A stretch of DNA of 64,000 bases from Pedobacter sandarakinus (GCF_026240095.1 NZ_JAPIVG010000001.1:372001-436000); one strand, 5' to 3'; numbered from the stretch's first letter, positions 16,723-26,337 are shown. Numbers and translations: made by a program. Notes: generated by a model from the letters alone, not told the origin.

Positions 16723-17139
16723 TATTGCAAATTGTCTGTTCAAGTAGAAATGACGACCAAAATATCCCATTTGCAGCGAAGACAAAAAGTCTTTGAACGT
16801 GACAGTTAAGTAGATCCAAAAATTCCTCCATTTCAACACCAGGAGGACGCACAGCTCCGCGTAAGTCTGAGAAATCTGCCGGAGATACCTTCCACAAGCA
16901 ATGCTTTTGCAACATCCTACCCCTCAAAGCATGTTGTCAGTTTGACACAACCATTTTCAGTACAAGTATCAAGCTTGCGCTCTTGATGTACCCTGATCAT
17001 GTATAAAAAACACGCTAACGACCAATCATCATTTTAAGCGAAGATCAGAAATCTTTGCACATCGCAAAACTAACTACAAAGATTTCACGGCTCCACTGCG
17101 TAGCGATCGAAAAACGATCCATCATAAAGAAATTTCAAA
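16723..17139. repeat. Gene-free stretch of degenerate dispersed repeats
   Basis: Three pieces are visible. Around 16766-16805, CATTTGCAGCGAAGAC precedes AAAAGTCTTTGAAC. At 16869-16928, GAGAAATCTGCCGGAGATAC continues to AGCAATGCTT and CCCCTCAA, closely matching 29679-29736. At about 17030-17120, AGCGAAGATCAGAAATCTTTG pairs with CAAAGATTTC and is followed by CCACTGCGTAGCGATCG. These are copies of the 'CATTTCGA...AGAAATCTTT' hairpin family (family B). No ORF is supported. Confidence 0.65.
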
Positions 17140-18957
17140 CTACTTTTTAGCGCTATCTATGGCTTTGTTGATCACATCTTGGATTCTACCTCTAATTTTA
17201 AGATTGGAAAGCTTCTCGGTAACTGTCGGATTTACCCGATTTGAAAGGAAAACATAAACCAAACCACGAGATGGATCTACCCATACACAGGTTCCAGTAT
17301 AACCTGTATGCCCATAGGTTTGCGGCGAAGCCAGATCTGAAGGATAGTGTTTAGTGCTATCTGGATCCCACCTGTCAAAACCTAAACCTCTGCGACTCAC
17401 ATTAGACTGCTTTGACGTAAACATATCTACTGTTTCGGGTTTAAAATATTGCGTACCACCATAAGTACCCCTGTTTAACAACATCTGATAAATAATAGCC
17501 AGATCATTAGCACTGGCAAATAGGCCTGCATGGCCAGAAACACCACCAGCCAAAGCAGCACCTTGATCGTGTACATATCCTTCTAACAAAGTTTTCCTAA
17601 AATATGTATCTTGTTCTGTAGGGATAATTTGATCTTTACTGAAACGGTTTCTTGGCAGAAAACCAGCAGTTTGCATACCTAGCGGCTTGTAAAAGTTTTC
17701 ATAAGTATACTGATTTAATGGCTCTTCGCTCAAATGCTCCACAATATCTTTCATCACATACATGCTAATGTCGCTGTAGACATATTTCCCACGGGTTTTA
17801 ATAGGTGAGTTAAGCATCTTTGGCCACATAAAATCCTTAAAAAATCCCTTTTTTATATAATAGTTGTCTGCAACTTTAGTTGGAAAAGCCGCAGAAGAGT
17901 CTGAACTATAATCGCCGGTTTTTACATAGTTGTGAAAAGGGATAAAAGGGATAAAACCAGCCTGGTGTAACATTACTTCTCGTACGTTAATGTTATTCAT
18001 AGCTGTGGTGCGGGCCTTAGGAATATAGGCACCGATGTTGGTATCTAATTTTAACTTGCCCTCTTCGAATAAACGCATCACTGATGGCGTAGTAGCAGTT
18101 ACCTTCGTCACCGACGCCAAATCAAAGATATCCGTTACCTTGTCGGGTAATAAACTATCATAAGTATGTTTACCATAGGCTTTATTAAAAACAACTTTAC
18201 CATCTTTGGCTACAAGAACCACAACCCCAGGAGTTGCTTTCTGATTAATGGCTTCCGCAGCAATGGCATCTATCTCCTTTAAATCATTGGAATTTAAACC
18301 TGCGTCTTCTGGAACTGTATATTTTAAACGCGTTTTGGTGGTTGTAAAGCCAGATCCTGCTGTATATCTGGCGGAAAAAGCAGAACCTAATTTATGTTCA
18401 GCAGCAATTCCACCAAAAATATATTGGGGCACAATGGCTGCCGCATCTGCGTTGTTTACCGCGGTAAAAATAATGGGCGATGACAATACATCAAACGATT
18501 TAAGGCCATTACCGTTTCCAAAATAAGATAAGATAACTTGCTTAGTCTGCGCAATGCTATTGATGAAATTGACATACTTTGCTTGATTTGCATGTTGATC
18601 ATCAATAGTAACTAAAATGGTATTGAAATATTTTAAATCATCCTCTAAATCATTTAGGTTGATGCTGTCTTTATATACATCAGCGGTAAAGGATGTGATT
18701 TTATCGTATTTATTAGCTAAACTATCAAAAACACTGCTATAAGAAAAACCTAAACTTACTGCAGCAATATTCAGTTTTTCAAGGTTTTTAAGCGGAACAA
18801 TTCCACCTTGATTGTTCAACAATACCGTTGTCCTTGAAATGGTATTGGCTACCGCAAGCTTCTTTTCATTGGCGCTATGCTCTTGAGCACAAGCCATTAA
18901 ACATAAAACATTAAAACAACTGGCTACTGCTACAATTAATAATCTATTTCGCTTCAT
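17140..18957 (-). CDS. Serine beta-lactamase-family hydrolase fused to an orphan GH3 C-terminal domain
   Basis: A 605-residue probable lipoprotein (LMAC, Cys23). Residues about 38-200 look like the C-terminal domain of GH3 enzymes ('TTVLLNNQGGIVPLKNLEKL', 'LNIAAVSLG', 'ILVTIDDQ'). Residues about 220-600 are a penicillin-binding/beta-lactamase domain with SVTK (282-285), YSD (394-396) and HTG (550-552). In many Bacteroidota such proteins are about 1000 residues, with a NagZ-like GH3 catalytic domain in front; that part is missing here. Probably a periplasmic peptidoglycan amidase, peptidase or esterase. It overlaps the amidohydrolase gene by 14 bp, so it is co-transcribed downstream of it. Confidence 0.88.
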   Translation of the reverse strand: MKRNRLLIVAVASCFNVLCLMACAQEHSANEKKLAVANTISRTTVLLNNQGGIVPLKNLEKLNIAAVSLGFSYSSVFDSLANKYDKITSFTADVYKDSINLNDLEDDLKYFNTILVTIDDQHANQAKYVNFINSIAQTKQVILSYFGNGNGLKSFDVLSSPIIFTAVNNADAAAIVPQYIFGGIAAEHKLGSAFSARYTAGSGFTTTKTRLKYTVPEDAGLNSNDLKEIDAIAAEAINQKATPGVVVLVAKDGKVVFNKAYGKHTYDSLLPDKVTDIFDLASVTKVTATTPSVMRLFEEGKLKLDTNIGAYIPKARTTAMNNINVREVMLHQAGFIPFIPFHNYVKTGDYSSDSSAAFPTKVADNYYIKKGFFKDFMWPKMLNSPIKTRGKYVYSDISMYVMKDIVEHLSEEPLNQYTYENFYKPLGMQTAGFLPRNRFSKDQIIPTEQDTYFRKTLLEGYVHDQGAALAGGVSGHAGLFASANDLAIIYQMLLNRGTYGGTQYFKPETVDMFTSKQSNVSRRGLGFDRWDPDSTKHYPSDLASPQTYGHTGYTGTCVWVDPSRGLVYVFLSNRVNPTVTEKLSNLKIRGRIQDVINKAIDSAKK

Positions 18958-20578
18958 ACACTTTCTCTCCGTTCAGGAAGGTTTTTAAAACTTTGGTTTT
19001 TAATATATTTTTTGGGGATGATTTTAAAATATCATTATCGAGAATTACAAAATCTGCCAGCTTGCCCACTTCCAGACTCCCTTTTTCGTTTTCTTCGAAA
19101 TTCGCTTTTGCAGCCCAGATGGTCATTCCTCGAAGCGCTTCTTCTGGCGTTAAAGCGTTTTCCATTTGAAAACCGCCTTTAGGATAACCCTTTGCATCTT
19201 CCCTTACAGTGGCTGCATAGAAAGTTAACAATGGACTAATTTTTTCTACCGGAAAATCAGTTCCCAAAGGAATCCAACCATTTTGCTTCAACAATTGTTT
19301 GTAAGCGTAAGCATCTTTTACCCGTTGTGGCCCTAGGCGTTCGGCTGCCCAATACATGTCTGAAGTGGCATGGGTAGGCTGAACCGATGGCACTATACTG
19401 GCTTTGCCGAATAAATTAAAATCGGAATTATTTACTACCTGGGCATGTTCTATACGCCAACGTTTATCGTTTTTGCCTTTTAGAACTTTGTTGTAAATGT
19501 TTAGCATTACCCTATTGGCCGAATCGCCAATGGCATGCGTACACATTTGAAAATTATTAGCAGCGATTTTTTGAGCTACTTCTTCATAATGCTTTTTAGC
19601 ACTCAATAGAAACCCTGTTTTTGTAGGCATATCGCTATAAGGATGTAATAAGCAAGCTCCACGAGATCCTAAGGCACCATCTGCATAAACTTTAAAAGAC
19701 CGCACATTTAGCCGATCGGTTTTTATTGGTCCGCGTTTAAATAGATAGTTATAGTTGTCTTCTGCATCAGAAAGCATAACGTATAAGCGCATTTTTAGCT
19801 TTTGCTCATTCTGTAGTTTTTCGATGAATTCTACTACCTCGTATCCCAACCCACAATCGTCTATGGTGGTTAAGCCTGCGGCAAAGCAATTGGCTTGTGC
19901 ATCTGTTAAAATTTTCTCTGCCAGTTTCGCATCGGGCGGTGGAATTTTAGCTTCTACCAAACCGACAGCATTGTCAATAAGTACACCGGTAAGTTTACCA
20001 TTCTCGATAAGCATGTCGCCGCCAACCAATTTTTGTTCTCCTTTAATTCCTGCTGCATCAAGGGCTTTCTGATTTACTACAGCAGCATGTCCATCTACCC
20101 GATTAAGAAATACGGGTCTGGTAGGAAACAGTGACGTTAATTTTTCATTATTTGGGAAAGCTTTATCCTGCCAATCATTCTGATCCCAACCGCCGCCAAT
20201 TAACCAGCCATCGGGATGGGTTTTAGCGAAACTAACAAGGCGTTCTAGAACTTCCTCCCAAGATTTCGTATCACGAAGATCAGCCGATTGCAGACTTTGC
20301 CCATAACCAAAGAAATGCGCATGCGCATCTATAAAACCCGGGTAAACCGCCTTGCCGTCTGCATTAATTTCTTCTTTTGCTTTGTATCTCGCTTGAATAT
20401 CTTTAGAGGTACCTATAGCCAGAATTTTCCCGCCTTTAACGGCAAAAGCTTCTGCAGTTTCGAACTTACTATTTACCGTGTATACATTGGCATTGTAAAC
20501 CAATACATCGGCCTCTTCTTTTTTGCCACATGAAGAAAGCAAAAAAGCGAGAGATAGGAGGTAAAGAAAAGATTTCAT
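18944..20578 (-). CDS. YtcJ-like amidohydrolase, exported lipoprotein
   Basis: A 544-residue metal-dependent amidohydrolase (amidohydrolase_3 type). The N-terminus has a lipobox (LLSSCGKK). Metal-binding DAHAHFFGYG lies near residue 86, further ligands sit in MCTHAIGD and RIEHAQVV, and PLGTDFPVE is near the end; GKLADFVILD closes the flanking beta domain. It hydrolyses C-N bonds of an unknown amide. Being extracytoplasmic and translationally coupled (14-bp overlap) to a serine hydrolase of the beta-lactamase family, it may join it in peptide or cell-wall turnover (inference). TATCTTTA lies five bases before the ATG. Confidence 0.9.
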   Translation of the reverse strand: MKSFLYLLSLAFLLSSCGKKEEADVLVYNANVYTVNSKFETAEAFAVKGGKILAIGTSKDIQARYKAKEEINADGKAVYPGFIDAHAHFFGYGQSLQSADLRDTKSWEEVLERLVSFAKTHPDGWLIGGGWDQNDWQDKAFPNNEKLTSLFPTRPVFLNRVDGHAAVVNQKALDAAGIKGEQKLVGGDMLIENGKLTGVLIDNAVGLVEAKIPPPDAKLAEKILTDAQANCFAAGLTTIDDCGLGYEVVEFIEKLQNEQKLKMRLYVMLSDAEDNYNYLFKRGPIKTDRLNVRSFKVYADGALGSRGACLLHPYSDMPTKTGFLLSAKKHYEEVAQKIAANNFQMCTHAIGDSANRVMLNIYNKVLKGKNDKRWRIEHAQVVNNSDFNLFGKASIVPSVQPTHATSDMYWAAERLGPQRVKDAYAYKQLLKQNGWIPLGTDFPVEKISPLLTFYAATVREDAKGYPKGGFQMENALTPEEALRGMTIWAAKANFEENEKGSLEVGKLADFVILDNDILKSSPKNILKTKVLKTFLNGEKVYEAK

Positions 20579-20916
20579 ATCGATAAAGATAGATAATTGT
20601 GTCCAGTTTACTTTGTAAATTCAGCTTTACACTACACATAATTGAGCGTGGCTAAATGTGAGCGAAAGTATCCTGAACGTTAAACATAAACCCAATGGCA
20701 GCGATATCCTTTGGCTAAAGGCTAGGCAGCGACGGCCAGCCAAAGATTTAGCGTACAGTGGGGCTGCGGAAACCGAGATGCACATCACTTACTTTTCCAG
20801 AAAATAACCATCATGCAGTTTAACATTTGCACCGTCATTTACATGTTGAGTTTTAAACAAAAGCCGTTCTTTAAGCATATTTTGCATAATTTAGCGAATT
20901 CACTTTGCCAGAATAC
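20579..20916. other. 338-bp intergenic region containing family A repeat and the mutL promoter
   Basis: The middle is a dispersed hairpin repeat (20694-20760, listed separately). TCACTTTG at 20900-20907 is a near-consensus -7 element for mutL, ten bases before its ATG at 20917. An upstream TTTG at 20881 is only 15 bp away, shorter than the usual 19-21, so the -33 is uncertain. Nothing else is recognised. Confidence 0.5.
20694..20760. repeat. Dispersed hairpin repeat (family A), plus orientation
   Basis: ATCCTTTGGCT (20706-20716) pairs with AGCCAAAGAT (20738-20747). Flanks are AATGGCAGCGAT on the left and TTAGCGTACAGTGG on the right. This is the same layout as the reverse complement of 29413-29466. 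Confidence 0.75.
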
Positions 20917-22764
20917 ATGACTGATATTATCCACTTATTACCTGATGCTGTTGCCAATCAAATTGCTGCCGGAGAAGTTGTTCAACGACCTGCTTCTGCG
21001 GTAAAAGAATTACTTGAAAATTCTATTGATGCTGGTGCAGATAAAGTTCAATTGGTGATAAAAGATGCAGGCAAAGCGCTGATTCAGATCATCGATAATG
21101 GATGTGGAATGAGCGTTACCGATGCCAGAATGTGTTTCGAGCGTCATGCTACCTCGAAGGTAAAAAAAGCTGAGGATTTGTTTGCCATTCGCACCATGGG
21201 TTTTCGGGGCGAGGCCATGGCATCTATAGCGGCGATTGCGCAGGTAGAGATGAAAACCCGTAGGCATGAAGATGAGATTGGCAGCTGCATTACTATTGAG
21301 GGTGCAGAGGTAACGGCACAAGAGCCTGTTGCCACACCGGCGGGTACACAAATAGGAATTAAAAACCTTTTTTTTAATACACCCGCCCGAAGGAATTTCT
21401 TAAAAAGTAATCCGGTAGAGATGCGCCACATCATAGATGAATTTCAGCGTGTTGCATTGGCACATCCCACTGTATTTTTTAGCTTACACCACGATGGAAC
21501 AGAGATTTTTAATCTGCCGAAAGGAAACCTGAAGCAAAGAATAGTACACCTGTTCGGCAATAATTACAACGAGCGATTAGTTCCTGTTGAAGAAGAAACG
21601 ACGATTATTAACCTTAAAGGATTTATTGGCAAACCTGCTTTCGCGAAAAAAACCCGTGGCGAGCAGTTCTTTTTTGTAAACAATAGATTTATAAAAGACC
21701 CCTACTTAAACCACGCGGTAAGTTCAGCTTTCGATGATCTTCTACCTGACGATAGCTATCCGTTGTATGTTTTGTTTATCGAAATAGATCCGGCGAAGAT
21801 TGATGTAAATGTTCATCCTACTAAAACTGAGATAAAATATTTAGATGAAAAATCCATTTATGCAATTTTAAAGTCTGCGGTAAAGCGCTCGATAGGCCGA
21901 TACAATATTGCACCAAGTTTAGATTTCGACCAGGAAACGGGATTTAGCAATATGATTACCCAAAAAGCAGTCGAAGATATTGTTCCACCAAGTATCAACT
22001 TCAACCCAGACTTTAATCCATTTGCCAGCGACACCGCTTCGACCTCGGGCTATGCCTCTTCGCCACGAAATTACGAGGCAAAACCAAGCGCAAAAAACTG
22101 GGGTTCGCTTTACGAGATTGTAGCCCAACCTGAAGTAGAACAAGCTACCTTTTATACCGAAGAAAGTGAAATAGAAACGCCTAAGAAGCAGTACATGCAG
22201 CTACACAACCGCTACATTGTTTCGCAAATTAAATCGGGATTGATGGTTATCGACCAGCAAATGGCACATGAGCGCATCCTTTATGAGCGTTTTCTCGTAC
22301 ATTTAGATGACCGCAAGGGGGCATCGCAACAGAGCTTGTTTCCACAGACCATAACCTTAAACGCTAATGATTTTGAGTTGGCTAAAAGTTTGTTAGATGA
22401 CATTAAGAGCTTGGGCTTTGATGTAAGGGAGTTCGGTAAAAATACGTTGGTGGTAGAGGGTGTTCCGGTAGATTTAGGAAGCACCAACATTAACGAAACA
22501 CAATTGTTTGAGCAACTAATTGAAGGTTTTAAAAACAGTCAGCAAGAATTAAAGTTAAGTAAGCGAGATAGTTTGGCTCGCAGCCTTGCAAAAAATAGCG
22601 CCATTAGGGCAGGAACAGCGTTGGCACAGGAGGAAATGAATACCTTAATTGATGAACTTTTTGCCTGCAAAACCCCTAACTTTGGCGTTAGCGGAAAGGC
22701 TATTATTCAAACCATTACGTTGACAGAACTTGACAAAAGGTTTGAAAAAGGTACAGGCTTTTAA
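20917..22764 (+). CDS. mutL: DNA mismatch repair protein MutL
   Basis: MutL couples MutS mismatch recognition to strand removal. The 615-residue protein starts at ATG 20917 (MTDIIHLLPDAVANQIAAGE); the TTG at 20905 would add four residues not expected in the family. GHKL ATPase motifs are present: ELLENSIDAGAD, IDNGCGMS, TMGFRGEAMASIA. After a linker (about 330-430) comes the dimerisation domain. The endonuclease motif DQHA(x)2E(x)4E appears as DQQMAHERILYE, so the His is Gln. The C-terminal FGVSGK is retained. It heads the order mutL, rhomboid, rhomboid, EEP, though the 146-bp gap suggests the next genes have their own promoter. Confidence 0.97.
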   Translation: MTDIIHLLPDAVANQIAAGEVVQRPASAVKELLENSIDAGADKVQLVIKDAGKALIQIIDNGCGMSVTDARMCFERHATSKVKKAEDLFAIRTMGFRGEAMASIAAIAQVEMKTRRHEDEIGSCITIEGAEVTAQEPVATPAGTQIGIKNLFFNTPARRNFLKSNPVEMRHIIDEFQRVALAHPTVFFSLHHDGTEIFNLPKGNLKQRIVHLFGNNYNERLVPVEEETTIINLKGFIGKPAFAKKTRGEQFFFVNNRFIKDPYLNHAVSSAFDDLLPDDSYPLYVLFIEIDPAKIDVNVHPTKTEIKYLDEKSIYAILKSAVKRSIGRYNIAPSLDFDQETGFSNMITQKAVEDIVPPSINFNPDFNPFASDTASTSGYASSPRNYEAKPSAKNWGSLYEIVAQPEVEQATFYTEESEIETPKKQYMQLHNRYIVSQIKSGLMVIDQQMAHERILYERFLVHLDDRKGASQQSLFPQTITLNANDFELAKSLLDDIKSLGFDVREFGKNTLVVEGVPVDLGSTNINETQLFEQLIEGFKNSQQELKLSKRDSLARSLAKNSAIRAGTALAQEEMNTLIDELFACKTPNFGVSGKAIIQTITLTELDKRFEKGTGF

Positions 22765-22910
22765 TTTTAAGACTGAGGGTGAAGGATTAAAGCTAAAGCC
22801 AGAGCAATAAAGCGGAACTATCATTCCGAACGGTTAAAGACAAAGCTGAAAAACCAATGCAAATAGACTATAAATATGCATCGGTGACAATTTTAAACAA
22901 TTAAATATAA

Positions 22911-23651
22911 ATGAATAACATCCATATTCCTCCCGTAGTTAAGAACCTACTCATTATAAATATCTTATTCTTTCTGGCCACACTCTTTTTCGAGTCTAAA
23001 GGAATAAGATTAGGTTATAGCCTGGGTGCATTTTACTTTGATTCGCCCATGGCGAAACCATGGCAACCCATTACTTACATGTTTATGCATGGCGGTTGGG
23101 CGCATATTTTTTTCAACATGTTTGCGCTTTACTCTTTCGGTACTTTGCTAGAAAGTAGGTGGGGCGCCAAGAAGTTTTTGATGTTTTATTTAATTACTGG
23201 TCTGGGAGCTTTAGCTTTACAATTAGGTGTTCAAGCTTTCGAAACCTATCAACTTACTGGTTCGATTACCAATCCAGGGGCCGTAAGTGTAGATTATGCT
23301 TCGAATATGGTGGAAGCCAATATTAAGGGCCTAAACCAAGAACAACTGGGCAAACTGATCGAGATTTATACAACGCCAATGGTTGGTGCTTCGGGTGCAA
23401 TATTTGGATTATTGGTGGCATTTGGCATGCTTTACCCTAATGCAGAGCTGATGATCATGTTTATCCCTGTGCCCGTGAAAGCGAAATATATTATTCCATT
23501 TTATATTCTTTTAGAGTTATTTTTAGGCGTAGGTAGATTTGAAGGCGATTCAGTTGCCCATTACGCACACCTCGGCGGGGCATTAATAGGCTTCATTCTG
23601 GTGAAAATATGGAAAGATAAGAACACAAATTTTTACACTTATTATGAATAA
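22911..23651 (+). CDS. Rhomboid-family intramembrane serine protease
   Basis: A 246-residue membrane protease that cuts transmembrane segments. It shows the rhomboid signature MHGGWAHIFFNMFALYSFG, the catalytic Ser161 in GASGAIFG and the catalytic His220 in HYAHLGGALIGF, with six predicted helices. A loop of about 45 residues (about 110-155) between helices is longer than usual. The next rhomboid overlaps it by 8 bp (23644-23651), so translation is coupled. The substrate is unknown. Confidence 0.93.
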   Translation: MNNIHIPPVVKNLLIINILFFLATLFFESKGIRLGYSLGAFYFDSPMAKPWQPITYMFMHGGWAHIFFNMFALYSFGTLLESRWGAKKFLMFYLITGLGALALQLGVQAFETYQLTGSITNPGAVSVDYASNMVEANIKGLNQEQLGKLIEIYTTPMVGASGAIFGLLVAFGMLYPNAELMIMFIPVPVKAKYIIPFYILLELFLGVGRFEGDSVAHYAHLGGALIGFILVKIWKDKNTNFYTYYE

Positions 23652-24498
23652 TACTTTTAAAGATTTAAAGTTTAAGATTTTTCATTCTGGGAATCCCCTG
23701 TACTTTTACATTGGCGTAAATACCATTTTGTTTTTAGTTTTAGCCATAGTGTCTGTTTTTCTGTTCCTCGGCAAAACCGACTTTTTTGTAGACGAGTGGG
23801 TTAGGGAATATTTCGGCGTTCCTGCTCTATTGGCTGCCCTTCCAACGCGTTTCTATACCGTGTTTACTTATATGTTTTTTCACGATGGATTCCTTCACCT
23901 ATTATTTAACATGTTAGGTCTATTTTGGTTTGGAAACATCTTCATGAACTTTTTAAATAGCAAACAGTTTCATTTTATTTACTTAGCAGGAGGTATAGTT
24001 GGCGCACTCTTCTACATTGCCGGGCTTAACATTTTTCCAGCCTATACAAACGGCTTAGTGGGCAAAACAGTAATTGGTTCTTCAGCAGCAGTAATGGCAA
24101 TCATTACCGCAACAGCAACCCTGGTACCCAATTATACATTAATGATGATGTTTATTGGTGAAGTGAAAATTAAATGGATCGCCATTGCTTACTTTCTCAT
24201 CTCTTTTATAGGTTTATCATCTGCCAATGCAGGCGGAAATCTGGCTCATATTGGCGGCGCTATTTTGGGTTTTCTATTTATCAGCAGTTTGCAGAAAGGT
24301 AAAGATTGGAGCAAATGGTTTGAGCGAAAACCAAAATTAAGGGTAGTAAAAAACGAAAAACCACCTGTAAAAAAAGCAGCTTTCAAGGATGTATCTCAGC
24401 AAGAGATCGATGCCATTCTAGATAAAATTTCCTCTTCTGGTTATGATAAGTTAACCGCAACAGAAAAAGAAAAACTTTTTAAAGCAAGCAAAGATTAA
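23644..24498 (+). CDS. Second rhomboid-family protease with a C-terminal cytosolic tail
   Basis: A 284-residue rhomboid: FFHDGFLHLLFNMLGLFWFG, the Ser motif VIGSSAAVMA (Ser147; the last Gly of GxSG is Ala148) and the catalytic His202 in LAHIGGAILG. A cytosolic tail of about 75 residues ends with SQQEIDAILDKISSSGYDK and LTATEKEKLFKAS, the short conserved module found at the end of many Bacteroidota rhomboids. Catalytic Ser and His are both present, so activity is likely despite GSSA. It overlaps the preceding rhomboid by 8 bp and the following EEP gene by one base. Confidence 0.92.
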   Translation: MNNTFKDLKFKIFHSGNPLYFYIGVNTILFLVLAIVSVFLFLGKTDFFVDEWVREYFGVPALLAALPTRFYTVFTYMFFHDGFLHLLFNMLGLFWFGNIFMNFLNSKQFHFIYLAGGIVGALFYIAGLNIFPAYTNGLVGKTVIGSSAAVMAIITATATLVPNYTLMMMFIGEVKIKWIAIAYFLISFIGLSSANAGGNLAHIGGAILGFLFISSLQKGKDWSKWFERKPKLRVVKNEKPPVKKAAFKDVSQQEIDAILDKISSSGYDKLTATEKEKLFKASKD

Positions 24499-25610
24499 TG
24501 GCCAAAAAGAAGTACAGTTTCTTGGATAAAATTTTGCTGCCGCTGGCAATTGTTTTGGCCATTGCCCTAATATCGGGTACACTTGCAGGCAATATGGATC
24601 CGCGGAAGCATGCAATTATCGCGTTTTTCGGACTGGCCTATCCTTATGTGCTATTTTTTCATATCGTGTTTATTTTGTGGTGGTGCGTGAGTAAAAAGTG
24701 GATTTTTGCCGCGTTGAGTATGGCGATTATCTTTTTTGGCCTATCTACCTTAAAAGCAACGTTTGCAATCGGAGGTGATGAGGGAAGCAATGAAAAAGCA
24801 GAAAACAGTATTAGAATGATGACCTATAACGTACATAACTTCAAATTGTACGGTGGTAAAAATGATGAATCTGTAAAAGAAAAAATTCTTCAGATTGTAA
24901 AAGACCAGAATCCAGATGTTGTCTGTTTCCAGGAATTTTATACCCGCTATAAAGGCGATTTTAATACGGTAGATAGTTTAAAGAAGATGTTAAATTCTAA
25001 ACACTACTATTTTGTACCTACCAATAAAAACGATTTCGAAGCAATCGGTCTGGCAATTTTTTCCAAGTACCCCATTAAAAAAACAGGCAAAATCCCTTTC
25101 GTAGAGGGCTTTGCAGGGAACATGAGTATCTATGCCGATTTAAAGGTGAATGATCAAATCCTGCGGATTTATAATGTGCACTTTCAATCTATCTCTTTCG
25201 AAAAACAAGATTATGAATATTTGGATAAAGTGAAAGAAATGAATACGGAGTTACAACCATCTAAACGTATTCTGCGCATGTTAAAAAGTGCATTCTTAAA
25301 GCGGAGCAGCCAGGTAGATGTAATGAAAAAGGAGATGGCCAGTTGTACCACGCCTTACCTTATAGCAGGCGATTTTAATGATACGCCAGCATCTTATGTA
25401 GTTACCCAAATTACACAGGGTTTAAATAATGCATTCATCAAAAAGGGATCTGGCTTCGGAAAAACTTATAATGGCAAATTTCCCAATTTCCAGATTGATT
25501 ATATTGCCACTTCCAAAGATTTAGAGGTCTTGAATTATAAAATTGATGAAGCCAAGCTATCTGATCATTTCCCTGTAAGGAGCGACTTAAGATTAAAATC
25601 CAACCCTTAA
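24498..25610 (+). CDS. Membrane-anchored endonuclease/exonuclease/phosphatase (EEP) family protein
   Basis: A 370-residue protein with three N-terminal membrane helices (about 12-30, 38-60, 65-90) and an EEP domain. Motifs: MTYNVHNFKL, DVVCFQEFYT (metal ligand Glu), IYNVHFQS, AGDFNDTP and the terminal LSDHFPVRSDL. EEP enzymes cleave phosphodiesters in nucleic acids, lipids or inositol phosphates; the domain should face the periplasm, so a phospholipid or sugar-phosphate substrate is more likely than DNA (inference). ATGA-type overlap by one base with the second rhomboid gene shows a coupled three-gene unit. Confidence 0.9.
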   Translation: MAKKKYSFLDKILLPLAIVLAIALISGTLAGNMDPRKHAIIAFFGLAYPYVLFFHIVFILWWCVSKKWIFAALSMAIIFFGLSTLKATFAIGGDEGSNEKAENSIRMMTYNVHNFKLYGGKNDESVKEKILQIVKDQNPDVVCFQEFYTRYKGDFNTVDSLKKMLNSKHYYFVPTNKNDFEAIGLAIFSKYPIKKTGKIPFVEGFAGNMSIYADLKVNDQILRIYNVHFQSISFEKQDYEYLDKVKEMNTELQPSKRILRMLKSAFLKRSSQVDVMKKEMASCTTPYLIAGDFNDTPASYVVTQITQGLNNAFIKKGSGFGKTYNGKFPNFQIDYIATSKDLEVLNYKIDEAKLSDHFPVRSDLRLKSNP

Positions 25611-25704
25611 CTAAGGTCTTTGTTCGGCGCCTGCTTTCTTACCATACGTCAACATTTCTCAATAACAAAATCGTGATATTTGACTCATAAAATTTAAAAA
25701 TATC

Positions 25705-26337
25705 ATGAGTTTAATAGATGCACTTAAATGGCGTTATGCCGTTAAAAAAATGAATGGTCAACCTGTACCGCAAGATAAGGTTGATAAAATTATTGAAGCC
25801 GCTTTGCTGGCTCCAACATCTTCTGGTCTACAGCCTTTTAGGGTTATCGTAGTTACCAACCAAGAACTTAAAGAGAAAATAGCACCGATTGCTTTTAACC
25901 AACAGCAAATTATTGATTCTTCACACTTGCTAATTTTTGCAGCCCAGGAAAACTATACAGAAGAGGGTATTGATAAGGTATTTGATAGAATGAACACCGA
26001 ACGAGGATTGCCGTTAGATACTACCGATGCGTATAAAAACCAGTTAAAAGGTATGATCCTGGCAAAACCGGCTGAAGAGAATTTCCATCACGCAGCTAAG
26101 CAAGCTTATATTGGTTTTGGAATTGCTATTGCAGAGGCAGCAGTTTTAGAAGTAGATGCTACGCCAATGGAGGGTTTTAATGGCCCCGCGTTAGACGAAC
26201 TTTTAGGCTTAGATAAAAAAGGCTTAAGAAGTGTTACCTTGTTGCCTTTGGGCTATCGCGATGAGCAGGGCGATTGGTTGGCAAACCTGAAGAAGGTGCG
26301 CACCCCATTGAACGAATTTTTAATAGAATATAAATAA
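25705..26337 (+). CDS. Nitroreductase-family FMN-dependent NAD(P)H oxidoreductase
   Basis: A 210-residue flavoprotein of the nitroreductase fold (NfsB-like length). Visible features are the N-terminal RYAVKKMN FMN-binding loop, APTSSGLQPFRVIVV, a KQAYIGFGIAIAEAAV helix, and a C-terminal TLLPLGYRDEQGDW. It reduces quinones, nitro compounds or an unknown physiological substrate with NAD(P)H. It stands alone, with a terminator 23 bp downstream and a possible -7 ATATTTG upstream near 25676. Confidence 0.93.
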   Translation: MSLIDALKWRYAVKKMNGQPVPQDKVDKIIEAALLAPTSSGLQPFRVIVVTNQELKEKIAPIAFNQQQIIDSSHLLIFAAQENYTEEGIDKVFDRMNTERGLPLDTTDAYKNQLKGMILAKPAEENFHHAAKQAYIGFGIAIAEAAVLEVDATPMEGFNGPALDELLGLDKKGLRSVTLLPLGYRDEQGDWLANLKKVRTPLNEFLIEYK

